Source of the DNA: an uncultured Bacteroidota bacterium
GTDB lineage: Bacteria; Bacteroidota; Bacteroidia; Bacteroidales; GWA2-32-17
Reading direction: 5' to 3'
Assembly (NCBI GenBank): GCA_903872185.1
Contig: CAIQJL010000215.1
Coordinates: forward strand, 1 to 46,996
Length of the DNA: 46,996 bases
Shown here: piece by piece, positions 17,813 to 26,653 of the stretch
Position numbering within the stretch: the stretch's first letter is position 1
Layout of the letters: each line of letters begins with the position of its first letter
Notes under the pieces: generated by a model
Seen by the model: only the letters and a program-made list of their open reading frames with translations
What the model was told of the DNA's origin: nothing
The model's database searches: none
Position numbers and translations under genes: made by a program

Positions 17813-18841
17813 TTGAATCAGCCCTTAGAACAAAACGGTTTTAACTCTCTTAAGATTTACGAATTTATTTTACGTAATCTTAAACCATTAATTATAATTG
17901 CAATAGCCGCATTTATAGCTTCTCTTGTTATTGCATTTATATTGCCATCAAAATTTAGAGCAACAGTGGTATTATTTCCTGCAACGTCTGAATCTGTCTC
18001 AAAATCACTGCTTTCAGATAATCAACAAACAAAAGGGTTGCTAAATTTTGGAACCTCTGAAGAAGTAGAACAATTTTTACAAGTTCTTTATTCAGACGAA
18101 ATTAGAAAAAAAATTACTACTAAATACGATCTTTTTAAACATTATAAAATTGATACCGCCTCTAATTATCCTTACACACAACTTCGAAAAAAATTCGAAA
18201 ACAATGTTTCTTTTAGAAAAACAGAATTCTTATCAATAGAAATAGAAGTTTTTGATAAAGACCCTATAACTTGTGCAGATATAGCTAACGACATTGCCGA
18301 TTATGCCGATAGCACAATAAATAATATGCAGCACGAGCGTGCTTTTAAAGCATACTCGTTGGTTGAAAAAGAATATCTAAGTGCGAGTAATTATCTTGAT
18401 TTTATTCAAGATTCATTAACAAAGTTAAGAGAACTTGGAGTTTTTAACTACGAAGCACAATCTGAAGTTTTTAGCGATGCATATGCAATTGCAATTGCAA
18501 AAGGCAACAAAGAGGGCATAAGAGATCTTGAAGAAAAATTTAAAATTCTTGCCAAATACGGTGGGGCATATCAGAATTTTAACGAGATGGTTACAAATGA
18601 AAACTTGCGCCTAAGTCAGTTAAAGCAAAAATTAGCAGAAGCAAAAATAGATGCAGAACAGAATATACCTCATAAATTTGTCGTTAGTCGAGCCGAAGTT
18701 CCAGAAAAAGAATATTATCCTATTAGATGGATGATAGTTTTTACGGGCGTTTTATCTGCACTTTTTTTCGGACTTATGATTCTTGCTTTTGCAGAGTTAT
18801 TAAAAAAAAAACGATATACCTCCCCTTCAAAATCAACATAA
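17813..18841 (+). CDS. Wzz-type polysaccharide co-polymerase, first copy
   Basis: The 342-residue protein has membrane helices near residues 31-53 and 308-330 flanking a long periplasmic, partly coiled-coil region, the layout of chain-length regulators. The post-helix pattern PSKFRATVVLFPATSES and the final SRAEVPEKEYYPIRWMIV (proline-rich, just before the second helix) are family features. There is no cytoplasmic tyrosine kinase domain. The start is a TTG at 17813, with no nearby ATG. The 3' end is followed after 50 bases by a paralogue; the two probably act together. Confidence 0.82.
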   Translation: MNQPLEQNGFNSLKIYEFILRNLKPLIIIAIAAFIASLVIAFILPSKFRATVVLFPATSESVSKSLLSDNQQTKGLLNFGTSEEVEQFLQVLYSDEIRKKITTKYDLFKHYKIDTASNYPYTQLRKKFENNVSFRKTEFLSIEIEVFDKDPITCADIANDIADYADSTINNMQHERAFKAYSLVEKEYLSASNYLDFIQDSLTKLRELGVFNYEAQSEVFSDAYAIAIAKGNKEGIRDLEEKFKILAKYGGAYQNFNEMVTNENLRLSQLKQKLAEAKIDAEQNIPHKFVVSRAEVPEKEYYPIRWMIVFTGVLSALFFGLMILAFAELLKKKRYTSPSKST

Positions 18842-18891
18842 AGAAAATTAACTTACACAAAAAAGAAATAATATTATTTAACTACGATAAT

Positions 18892-19815
18892 ATGGAAGCA
18901 TTCTTCAAAAACAAAAGTATAATTGATATGATTAACAGATGGAAAACACATCTGATACTAATTACTGTCCTTTCTGCTGCAATTGGCACATTTATTTCGT
19001 CACCCATTATAATGACACCCAAATTCAAGTCAACAGCAATTGTATATCCCGTTAACATTTATGCATATTCAAAAGAATCTACAACAGAACAAATGTTACA
19101 GGTATTTAACTCAAATGATATCAAAGAAAAAATGTTAACTGCATTTAACCTTGCAGATCATTATAAACTTGATAAAAAAGAGCCACAATTTTATACATAT
19201 TTTTTAGCAGAATACAACGATAATGTTAGCATTAGCAAAACCGAATTTGAGTCTGTAGAAATAAAAGTTTTAGATACAGATCCAAAAACTGCTAGTAAAA
19301 TGGTTGATAGTTTAATTACTTTTTACGACGGTAAAACTGCAGAAATGCACCGAAAAAAACAAAAGGAAGTTATAGTTATTTCAACAAATCAGTTTAAGAT
19401 TAAAAACAGAGAATTAGATAGTCTTGAGAAATTGTTAGGAAATATTCGCCAGACTTATGGTATTATGAACTACAGCACACAAGTAACAGAGGCAACAAAA
19501 GGCGAACTATCTGGAAATGCTGCAGCCAAAGAACTATTTAAAAAGCTTCAAGATCACGGTGTAGAATACCAAAGAACTGATTCGCTTTTAACACATATTA
19601 GAAGAGAATATCTTACTAACAAATTCAACTTAGAAACTGCTGAAAAGGAATTCAATAAAAAAATATCATACTCTCAGATTGTTTCTAGCCCTTACCCTGC
19701 TGATAAAAAATCATACCCTGTTAGATGGGCTGTAGTTGCAATAACTGTAATTACTTCCCTCATATTCTCGCTAATTGTTATAGCATTTATTGACAGTAAA
19801 CGAAAAAAGGCATAG
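18892..19815 (+). CDS. Wzz-type polysaccharide co-polymerase, second copy
   Basis: The ORF track begins at 18727 inside the preceding gene; the ATG at 18892 is the real start because it opens the conserved N-terminus, giving 307 residues. Membrane helices lie near residues 21-43 and 279-300. The protein parallels the first copy segment by segment (FNSNDIKEKM versus LYSDEIRKKI; SKTEFESVEIKVLDTDP versus RKTEFLSIEIEVFDKDP; SYPVRWAVV versus YYPIRWMIV), so the pair arose by duplication. It also lacks a kinase domain. The O-antigen ligase gene follows after 2 bases. Confidence 0.8.
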   Translation: MEAFFKNKSIIDMINRWKTHLILITVLSAAIGTFISSPIIMTPKFKSTAIVYPVNIYAYSKESTTEQMLQVFNSNDIKEKMLTAFNLADHYKLDKKEPQFYTYFLAEYNDNVSISKTEFESVEIKVLDTDPKTASKMVDSLITFYDGKTAEMHRKKQKEVIVISTNQFKIKNRELDSLEKLLGNIRQTYGIMNYSTQVTEATKGELSGNAAAKELFKKLQDHGVEYQRTDSLLTHIRREYLTNKFNLETAEKEFNKKISYSQIVSSPYPADKKSYPVRWAVVAITVITSLIFSLIVIAFIDSKRKKA

Positions 19816-19817
19816 CC

Positions 19818-21284
19818 TTGCCCGAACGTAAAAGCATATTATGGGTTTATGGTTTATCGGCGCTATTTATTGCGCTTAATGCTTATTTTATAGCAACTGA
19901 GCGTTATTTGTTTTCTTTAATACCATTTGCTTTGTTGGTTGTATTAGTCGCAATTTTTTCACTCGATAAACTTATTCTGGGTATTGTTTTTTTCACTCCG
20001 CTTTCTTTGCCTTTATACGAATTAACACCAGGCTTAGATTTTAATATGTTTCTGCCAACAGAACCTCTATTGTTCGGCGTTCTGCTTATTTTTATTTTTA
20101 AATTAATTATAGATAGCACTTTTGATAAAAAAATATTTCTTCATCCTATATCAATAATTATTGGCATAAACCTACTCTGGATACTCTTTACCAGCATGAC
20201 AAGCACAATGACTATTGTTTCATTAAAATTCTTTCTTTCTCGTTTGTGGTTTGTTGTTGGATTTTATGTGTTCGCTATACAGCTTTTTAAAAACAAACAA
20301 AATATTGGCAAATATTTTTGGCTTTATACATTCTCGTTAATTATAGTAATAGGATATACGCTTACACGACAGTCTCATTATGGCTTTTTAGATCAGGAAG
20401 TAGCTAACTACATGGTTAACCCATTATACAATGACCACACCTCATATGCTGCTGCTTTAGCAATGATTTTACCTGTTATGATCGGGCTACTCTTTCTTAA
20501 AAACTATTCATATTGGCAACGTATTGCAGCTTTTGTTGTAACAATTATTTTAGTTATAGCACTTGTATTTTCATATACTCGTGCTGCATGGCTTAGTTTG
20601 GCAGTGGCTTTTGTTATGTTTGTTCTAGTAGTTTTAAAAATAAAATTCAGAACATTTGCTATTATTATAGTAAGCTCGGTTGTAATCCTGCTTTTATTCT
20701 GGACTCAAGTATATATGAAACTAGAAAAGAACAGACAAGATGCTTCTTCAAATTTCTCTGAACAATTACAGTCTGTTACTAATATTTCTACAGATGCATC
20801 AAACAGAGAAAGATTAAACCGATGGAGTTCTGCAATAAGAATGTTTAAAGAAAAACCAATTTTAGGATGGGGACCGGGTACTTATATGTTTAAATATGCA
20901 CCCTTCCAATTCTCTTACGAAAGAACAGAAATAAGCACTAACTCTGGCGATTTAGGAAATGCACATAGTGAATATTTAGGACCACTTGCCGAATCTGGAG
21001 TTTTTGGTTCGTTATCATTTTTAGCCATTGTTATTGCTTCTATTTATTACGCAATGAGATTATACCGAAACACACAAGATAAAAACACAAAAATTATTAT
21101 ACTGTCTGTATTAATAGGTTTAGTTACCTACTATGTTCATGGAATATTAAATAATTTTTTAGATACTGATAAACTTTCTGCGCTTTTCTGGGGGTATACT
21201 GCAATCATTGTAGCTCTAGATATTGCTGAAAAACAAAATAAAAAAGAATTAGAATCAAAAAAAGAGGAAAGAAATGACAGTTGA
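19818..21284 (+). CDS. O-antigen ligase/polymerase family membrane protein
   Basis: The 488-residue protein has about 10-12 membrane helices and the Wzy_C-type region, including FSYTRAAWLSLAVAF and the large periplasmic loop GWGPGTYMFKYAPF followed by NAHSEYLGPLAESGVFG. Members ligate polysaccharide to lipid A core or polymerise repeat units; which of the two cannot be told from sequence. The start is a TTG at 19818, 2 bases after the previous stop, so translation is probably coupled. The C-terminal tail is charged (KEKEE-like) and overlaps the next gene by 11 bases. Confidence 0.83.
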   Translation: MPERKSILWVYGLSALFIALNAYFIATERYLFSLIPFALLVVLVAIFSLDKLILGIVFFTPLSLPLYELTPGLDFNMFLPTEPLLFGVLLIFIFKLIIDSTFDKKIFLHPISIIIGINLLWILFTSMTSTMTIVSLKFFLSRLWFVVGFYVFAIQLFKNKQNIGKYFWLYTFSLIIVIGYTLTRQSHYGFLDQEVANYMVNPLYNDHTSYAAALAMILPVMIGLLFLKNYSYWQRIAAFVVTIILVIALVFSYTRAAWLSLAVAFVMFVLVVLKIKFRTFAIIIVSSVVILLLFWTQVYMKLEKNRQDASSNFSEQLQSVTNISTDASNRERLNRWSSAIRMFKEKPILGWGPGTYMFKYAPFQFSYERTEISTNSGDLGNAHSEYLGPLAESGVFGSLSFLAIVIASIYYAMRLYRNTQDKNTKIIILSVLIGLVTYYVHGILNNFLDTDKLSALFWGYTAIIVALDIAEKQNKKELESKKEERNDS

Positions 21285-22092
21285 AGTTTTTTTTGATTTA
21301 CTAATTGAAGAGTTAAAAATAAATGAGAATCTTAAGGGATACTACAGATTTCTTAACAACCCTAAACTTTTTAATTTTCGAAAAGCATATTTTTGCCAAC
21401 GATTGCAATATGTTATAGATAATATTCCACAAAATAAAAACATTAACATTTTCGATATTGGATGTGGATATGGAACTACGGCAATCTTTTTAGCAATTAA
21501 CGGATACAAAATAACCGGTAGTACCCTGGAATATTATTTTGAGCAAATAAATACCCGCTTAAAATATTGGTCTGCATACGGCGATATGTCAAATGTTGAA
21601 CTTCGTTACGAAAACTTATTCGACAATCCACTAACAACTAATAACTACGACGTAGTTATTACAATGGATGTTCTTCACCATCTGGAACCACTTAACGAAG
21701 CACTAAGTATTATAAGTAATAGTTTAATCCCAACTGGGATTTTAATTGCTTGTGAAGAAAACGGAAGTAATCTTATAAATTCTTCAAGATTATTTGTTAA
21801 ACGTGGAAATAAACGCATTATTGAATTCCACGACGAAAAACTGGGGAAGAATATTAAAATGGGAAACGAGAATATAAGAAGCTTAAAAAAGTGGAAAAAA
21901 GAACTGCACAAAGCAACTTTAACTGTAGAAAATAATTCAGTAAATTATATTAGATATTACCTTCCAACAAAGCACAAAACTTTATCGATAAACCAAATTA
22001 TTACAAAAGAACAACTTCTTTGGAAATCAAATAATTTTCTTAAAAATTATTTTTTCCATGGTTTAAATTTTATCGCGAAGAAAAATAATTAA
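21274..22092 (+). CDS. Class I SAM-dependent methyltransferase
   Basis: The 272-residue protein has motif I FDIGCGYGTTAIFLA near residue 62, a following acidic strand, and the motif IV-like segment YDVVITMDVLHHLEPL, which mark a Rossmann-type SAM methyltransferase. Its start overlaps the ligase gene by 11 bases, so it is co-translated with the polysaccharide operon. Methylation of a sugar or lipid-linked intermediate is plausible from context but not shown; the substrate is unknown. Confidence 0.8.
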   Translation: MTVEVFFDLLIEELKINENLKGYYRFLNNPKLFNFRKAYFCQRLQYVIDNIPQNKNINIFDIGCGYGTTAIFLAINGYKITGSTLEYYFEQINTRLKYWSAYGDMSNVELRYENLFDNPLTTNNYDVVITMDVLHHLEPLNEALSIISNSLIPTGILIACEENGSNLINSSRLFVKRGNKRIIEFHDEKLGKNIKMGNENIRSLKKWKKELHKATLTVENNSVNYIRYYLPTKHKTLSINQIITKEQLLWKSNNFLKNYFFHGLNFIAKKNN

Positions 22093-22445
22093 TGAGATTT
22101 TAATACACATCACTGTGTAATATCATCGGTTTGTTCAACGGGTTTTCCAAAATTATTAATCAAAAAATTTTATCGTTCCCTCTAAATAAAGTTTTTTCAC
22201 AGATCTTTTGTTTGGACCACCGAATTAATCTGAATAACAATTTGAACTCAAATATAAAATATCCGATTTTGCAATTTGTTTTATCCTCCTGCAGCTCCCT
22301 TTTAATGAAGCGATTTTAAATAAATTCTCTAAATATTCCTTTAGCCCAACTTGCTTGATTAACATCTGGGCGAATAATTTTTTCATTTAAAAACAAAAAA
22401 GGTCCCACATTTCTGAGGAACCTTTTCTTTAAGATTAGTTGACGA
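22093..22445. other. Intergenic region between methyltransferase and HU
   Basis: This 353-base stretch has no convincing gene. A 62-codon frame in the track begins with TTG and has no family resemblance. Two hairpins are visible: ACAC-ATCACT-GTGT just after the methyltransferase, and GCCCA (22344) pairing with TGGGC (22367), followed by AATAATTTTTT, a possible terminator for the polysaccharide operon. The HU terminator occupies the far end. Confidence 0.6.
22394..22430 (-). terminator. Rho-independent terminator of the HU gene
   Basis: AAAAGGT and CC pair with GG and ACCTTTT around CACATTTCTGA, with one bulged A. On the minus strand the stem is followed by CCTTTTTTGTTTTT. It ends 15 bases beyond the HU stop. 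Confidence 0.75.
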
Positions 22446-22721
22446 CTATTTGTTAACTAATTTTTTTAATTCTGTACCAGCTTTAAATTTAGCTACTTTT
22501 TTAGCTGCAATTTTAATAGCTTTTCCAGTTTGAGGATTTCTTCCTGTTCTAGCAGCTCTTTTAGCTACTGAGAAAGAACCAAAACCTACTAACGCAACTC
22601 TGTCACCTTTTTTAAGTGCTTTTGTTGTAGCGTTTACAATAGCTTCAATAGCTCTTTGAGAATCTGCTTTTGTTAATTTTGATTCTGATGCCATAGCGTC
22701 AACCAATTCTGCTTTGTTCAT
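22446..22721 (-). CDS. HU-family nucleoid DNA-binding protein
   Basis: The 91-residue protein binds and bends DNA as a dimer and compacts the nucleoid. MNKAELVDAMA at the start, VALVGFGSFSVAKRAARTGRNPQTG (the beta-arm with the GRNP tip and the intercalating proline) and KFKAGTELKKLVN at the end are the full HU pattern. Length and start are standard. It is monocistronic with its own terminator. Confidence 0.97.
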   Translation of the reverse strand: MNKAELVDAMASESKLTKADSQRAIEAIVNATTKALKKGDRVALVGFGSFSVAKRAARTGRNPQTGKAIKIAAKKVAKFKAGTELKKLVNK

Positions 22722-22759
22722 TTTTTTTAATTTTAAGGGTTTAACATAGAATTACGGGG

Positions 22760-22790
22760 CTAATGTATTACAACATCACTAACCATGCAA
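22760..22790 (-). promoter_or_regulatory. Putative HU promoter
   Basis: On the minus strand TACATTAG is one mismatch from TAnnTTTG, and a TTG (in CTTGCATGG) lies 20 bases upstream. It would give a leader of roughly 30 bases. Confidence 0.35.
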
Positions 22791-23012
22791 GTTTTAAGAC
22801 TAAAAATATGCAAAAATGTTGATAACCCTTTATTTTGTTAATAAGTGGGGTGCAAAAATCAACAAAAACAGGGTTTAAGGAAGGAAATTAAAAGAAACTG
22901 CACGATTTTAACAAGCATTTAATAAATTAGCAAATAGCACAAAAGTCGAACTCTAAAAAACAAAGCTTTTTTAAATGAATTCAAAATCTGTGAATTGTAA
23001 AGTCACTTAAAA

Positions 23013-23309
23013 TTATTTTACTTCAATAACATTTAAAAAGTAAGGGCCACCATTTAATGGATATCCACTTATAGTTTCCCCAATTATTGTTATTGTTTGG
23101 TTAACATAATTATCTAATTTATAATTGTCGCTTTTTAATGCATAGAAAGCACTGTTGTTAGAAATAGTATGCGTGCCATATTGATAGGTTGCAACACCTC
23201 GTATTTGAATTATACCTGTTACTTCAAATTGTTGCGTCTTTTCCTTTTTACATCCGCTTATGCAAAATATTAAGGTAAGTGATATAATTAGTACTGTATT
23301 AATTTTCAT
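23013..23309 (-). CDS. Small lipoprotein, probable OB-fold
   Basis: The 98-residue protein starts at the ATG at 23309 with a lipoprotein signal (MKINTVLIISLTLIFCISGC, lipid-attached Cys20). The mature part of about 78 residues has the alternating strand pattern VTGIIQIRG, FYALKSDNYKLDNYVNQTITIIGETI and PYFLNVIEVK, which looks like a small OB-fold domain of the kind found in Bacteroidota periplasmic lipoproteins. The gene stands alone, with gaps of nearly 300 bases on both sides. Ligand and role are unknown. Confidence 0.7.
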   Translation of the reverse strand: MKINTVLIISLTLIFCISGCKKEKTQQFEVTGIIQIRGVATYQYGTHTISNNSAFYALKSDNYKLDNYVNQTITIIGETISGYPLNGGPYFLNVIEVK

Positions 23310-23573
23310 TTGCTTTTTTAAAGCTTTTCAAATTATAGAAAGTAAAACAAAGATAAGAGTAAAACTCCAAATTTTAATCGGCTAGAAAATACACAAATTT
23401 TAAAAGTTCGAGAAATTAATATTTTGTTGTTTTGCTTATGATATAGTATTATTAGTAAACCAAATTTTATTTTCTAATTTTATACTTTCTATTTTATTCT
23501 TTATAAATTAAAAAACACCATTAACTCAGGGCCTTTAGGTATTCAATACTGAAAGTTGAAATAAGAATATTTA

Positions 23574-25586
23574 ATGAAAAAAAATAAAAAGCCCATTGAG
23601 TCAACTCCTGCAGAAAAAAGGAAACTTAAATATGCACTGGGTATAATTATCGCAGCTTTTGCTTTCTTATTATATGCACAAAGCTTTTCATATAATTATG
23701 CATGTGATGACATAAGCATAATACCCGAAAATAATTTAGTAAAGCAAGGATTTGCTGCTATTCCAACTCTTTTAACTACCGACAGGCTTTTTGGCACAAA
23801 TGACCAAAACGAAAGAATGCCAGAATATAGGCCTATTCCAATGGTTGTGTTTGCATCTGTATGGCAATTTTTTCCCAACAATCCTCACGCTTATCACTTT
23901 ATAAACGTGTTTCTATATTCAGTGTTATGCCTGTTGATCTTTTTATTACTTTCAAAATTATTTAAGAACCGAAATCTAATTTTACCTTTTATCTGTACCC
24001 TGCTATATGTTGCTCATCCCATACATACCGAAGTTGTAGATAATATTAAGAGCTTAGATGAAATATTGTGTTTTCTTTTTGCACTGCTTTCGTCATATCT
24101 GTTTATTCGTTTTACCGGAAAAAAATCTGTTTTAATATTTGTTTTTGCCTCCATTTGCTATTTCTTTTCTTTATTATCAAAAGAGACAGGTATTGTTTTT
24201 TTTATAATAATACCATTAATTCTGTTTTTATGTTCCGAAAAAATAAATTATAAAAAGATCTTAATTATTACACTCGTTCTTGCAGTTGTTACAGCTATAT
24301 TTCTTTTGATTCGTTTTAAAGTTTTAGAATCATTTCCTAAAGGCAAAATGGAAATTTTAAATTCATCTTACTATAACCCCCTTATAGCCGCACCTGATTT
24401 TATAAGTCAAAAAGCTACTGCATTTTATTACATGCTTCGATATGTTTTTCTCCTGATTTTCCCCTATAAGCTATCTTATGACTATTCCTTTTCGGAAATT
24501 CCAATTCAGCAAATATTCAGTCCCGGCGCATTAATAAGTATATTGTTATATTTATTACTGGGGATCTATGCCATTATAAAAATTTGGAAAAAAGACATCA
24601 TTGCTTTTGCCATTTTATTTTATTTGCTCACTCTTGTACCTATCTCCAATATTTTTTTTCTAATTCATTGGTCCATGTCTGAACGGTTTCTGTTTATGCC
24701 TTCATTGGGGTTTAGTATATTGTTAGCATTTCTACTCATAAAAATTACTAAAACAGAAAACTTTAAAAGTGAATTCAAAAATGTTAGTCAATTGATTAAG
24801 ATGAATTCCGGATTATTTATTTTATTATTTGTTATCATAGGTATTTATTCATTTAAGACTATTTCAAGAAACCCCGACTGGAAGGATAGCAATACATTAT
24901 TCAGCCATGATGTAAAAGTTGTTCCTAATAGTGCAAGAGCACATTTTAATTACGGAAATGTTCTTTTTTATTCTCTTTATGCTGATGAAACAGGTAAAGC
25001 AAAACAAAAAGATCTGTTAAACGATGCGGCAAAAGAGTACACAAAAGCAACTGCTATTTACCCTGATTTCCCTATAGCATATTATTCTCTTGGAGGTGTA
25101 TATGAAAGAATGGGCGATTTTAAAAATGCCATCCTTAATTACGAAACTGCCATACAGCGGTTTCAGACAATACCTCCATCAAAATTATTTTGTGATTTGG
25201 GATTACTTTATTGCAATATTCAAAAATATGATAACGCAATAAGCATTCTTGATTCGTCATTAAAATATTATCCTAATAATACTGATGCCTACATAAAGAA
25301 AAGTTTTGTTTATTTAAGTGAAGAAAAAAATACTGAGGCAATTGCTGAATGTGATAAATTATTAAAAATCGACTCAAATAATATATATGCATATATAAAC
25401 AAAGGTTGCGGATATATTAACCTGAAGCTTTATGACAAAGGAATATTAACTCTTAACAAAGGGCATAAGATTAATCCCTATAATGCCGAGTGTATGCGTT
25501 TACTTGGAGTATCATATATGAATCTGGGCGATTCCGTTAAAGCAAATCAATATTTTGAAAAAGTATATTCTATAATAAATAAATAA
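23574..25586 (+). CDS. TMTC-like GT-C glycosyltransferase with TPR domain
   Basis: The 670-residue protein has about 10 membrane helices (residues 20-430) followed by roughly 220 residues of tetratricopeptide repeats. The first loop has YACDDISIIPENN and, later, YRPIPMVVFAS; further on come AHPIHTEVVDNIKSLDE and LSKETGIVFF. These match the order and motifs of TMTC/DUF1736-type O-mannosyltransferases (GT-C fold, catalytic acidic residues in the first luminal loop). In bacteria such proteins could glycosylate exported proteins, but the substrate is unknown. The TPRs would be periplasmic and may bind the acceptor. It stands alone on its strand. Confidence 0.75.
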   Translation: MKKNKKPIESTPAEKRKLKYALGIIIAAFAFLLYAQSFSYNYACDDISIIPENNLVKQGFAAIPTLLTTDRLFGTNDQNERMPEYRPIPMVVFASVWQFFPNNPHAYHFINVFLYSVLCLLIFLLLSKLFKNRNLILPFICTLLYVAHPIHTEVVDNIKSLDEILCFLFALLSSYLFIRFTGKKSVLIFVFASICYFFSLLSKETGIVFFIIIPLILFLCSEKINYKKILIITLVLAVVTAIFLLIRFKVLESFPKGKMEILNSSYYNPLIAAPDFISQKATAFYYMLRYVFLLIFPYKLSYDYSFSEIPIQQIFSPGALISILLYLLLGIYAIIKIWKKDIIAFAILFYLLTLVPISNIFFLIHWSMSERFLFMPSLGFSILLAFLLIKITKTENFKSEFKNVSQLIKMNSGLFILLFVIIGIYSFKTISRNPDWKDSNTLFSHDVKVVPNSARAHFNYGNVLFYSLYADETGKAKQKDLLNDAAKEYTKATAIYPDFPIAYYSLGGVYERMGDFKNAILNYETAIQRFQTIPPSKLFCDLGLLYCNIQKYDNAISILDSSLKYYPNNTDAYIKKSFVYLSEEKNTEAIAECDKLLKIDSNNIYAYINKGCGYINLKLYDKGILTLNKGHKINPYNAECMRLLGVSYMNLGDSVKANQYFEKVYSIINK

Positions 25587-25642
25587 TTCTAATTTTTATT
25601 CTAAATATATCTAAAGGAGCAAATAAAGTTATCTTCATAATA

Positions 25643-26098
25643 TTAATTTAAACAATATCTAACTTCTTTATTCCCTAATATCAAATTTGCATTAACAATA
25701 GGCCCAACAAATGAAGAAAAATCCTCATTAAAGTATAAATCTTCAAATGCATTTAAAGCGAACACATGCCATTGTGCTAAATAAGGCAAATTATCGGCAG
25801 TAGGAAGACAACCTTCATAATCATTTGAAGAATTATCTAAATTAAAATGCTGATGCAAAATATTAATTGCAGAATAAGCTAAAGTAGTTTCCTCTATATT
25901 AAGATTAATATAACAATTAGCATTTTCTACTTTATCAATAAGTGTTTTAAGCCCTGATCCGTCATCATAAGTTGCTTCACTCCATTTTTTGTATAACAAA
26001 GAATCTGCTAAAAGAAGGTTTCGGCATCTTACAAGTGTCAGATACCAATACTGTTTATTTAATCCAGTTGCATAAATGTTTAATTCAATATTTTCCAT
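25643..26098 (-). CDS. Hypothetical protein
   Basis: The 151-residue soluble protein is not recognised. It has no signal peptide or membrane segment, is acidic, and has several Trp/Tyr (KQYWYLTLVRCRNLLLAD, LAQWHVFALNAF) and four cysteines without a spacing that suggests metal binding. It starts at the ATG at 26098 and reads as a real gene by its sustained amphipathic helix pattern and lack of a competing frame. It converges with the TMTC-like gene. No function can be proposed. Confidence 0.55.
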   Translation of the reverse strand: MENIELNIYATGLNKQYWYLTLVRCRNLLLADSLLYKKWSEATYDDGSGLKTLIDKVENANCYINLNIEETTLAYSAINILHQHFNLDNSSNDYEGCLPTADNLPYLAQWHVFALNAFEDLYFNEDFSSFVGPIVNANLILGNKEVRYCLN

Positions 26099-26299
26099 AG
26101 TTTTTTATTGCAATATTCGACTAATAATATTTAATAAAGATTACTGAATAATTAAAAATATCTTAAGTTATTAAACTGCCAGCTAAACACACAGAGTATT
26201 ATATGCCAACACATAACACAACAACCATATAAAACATTCATTCATAAAACAATAATAATAAGGTAATCTAAATTTAACAATTCATTTTAATGATGTAAG

Positions 26300-26307
26300 T
26301 AAATTTG
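26300..26307 (+). promoter_or_regulatory. -7-like element immediately before a small ORF
   Basis: TAAATTTG matches TAnnTTTG exactly and ends 3 bases before the ATG at 26311, so transcription from it would begin at or next to the start codon (leaderless mRNA). No TTTG is seen at the -33 position, so the match may be by chance. Confidence 0.3.
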
Positions 26308-26310
26308 CGT

Positions 26311-26550
26311 ATGGAAAATCTAACTGTTACGTTATTTGAACAACTTCTAAAAACTGCAAAAAATCAGTTTGAAGTTAAAACTATTAGTAAAAATATTTTT
26401 ATTAATGTACAAAACTTTTCTTCATTTATTGACGAAGGATTTGTTTCTAAAAATGAAATAAATAAAAGATTTGATATTGTTCCATTTGAAGAAGTTCTGG
26501 AAATAACAGTTGACAATAAAAAATACAGCTTTAGGGTAAATTTAAATTAA
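26311..26550 (+). CDS. Hypothetical small protein
   Basis: The track starts at a TTG at 26305, but the ATG at 26311 is better, because the TTG is part of a TAAATTTG motif; the product is 79 residues. It is a soluble, mixed alpha/beta protein (LTVTLFEQLLKTAKNQF, then ILEITVDNKKYSFRVNLN strands) without signal peptide or known motif. It is followed after 103 bases by the SpoIIE phosphatase gene on the same strand. Function unknown. Confidence 0.5.
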   Translation: MENLTVTLFEQLLKTAKNQFEVKTISKNIFINVQNFSSFIDEGFVSKNEINKRFDIVPFEEVLEITVDNKKYSFRVNLN

Positions 26551-26653
26551 TTACCTTTTTAAGGTTGTCTTTTATTTTTTTCTCTCTCCTTTTCGGCATT
26601 TAAGATTATGCTGAAACCTATAGATATTTAGAGTTTTCAACTTACTTCATAAG

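Noticed and set aside
18727-18891. N-terminal extension of the second Wzz-like ORF
   Set aside because: It overlaps the end of the first Wzz gene in another frame and encodes sequence unlike a Wzz N-terminus; the ATG at 18892 starts the conserved part.
22131-22319. 62-codon plus-strand ORF after the methyltransferase
   Set aside because: It begins with TTG, has no promoter or family resemblance and lies in a hairpin-containing intergenic region.
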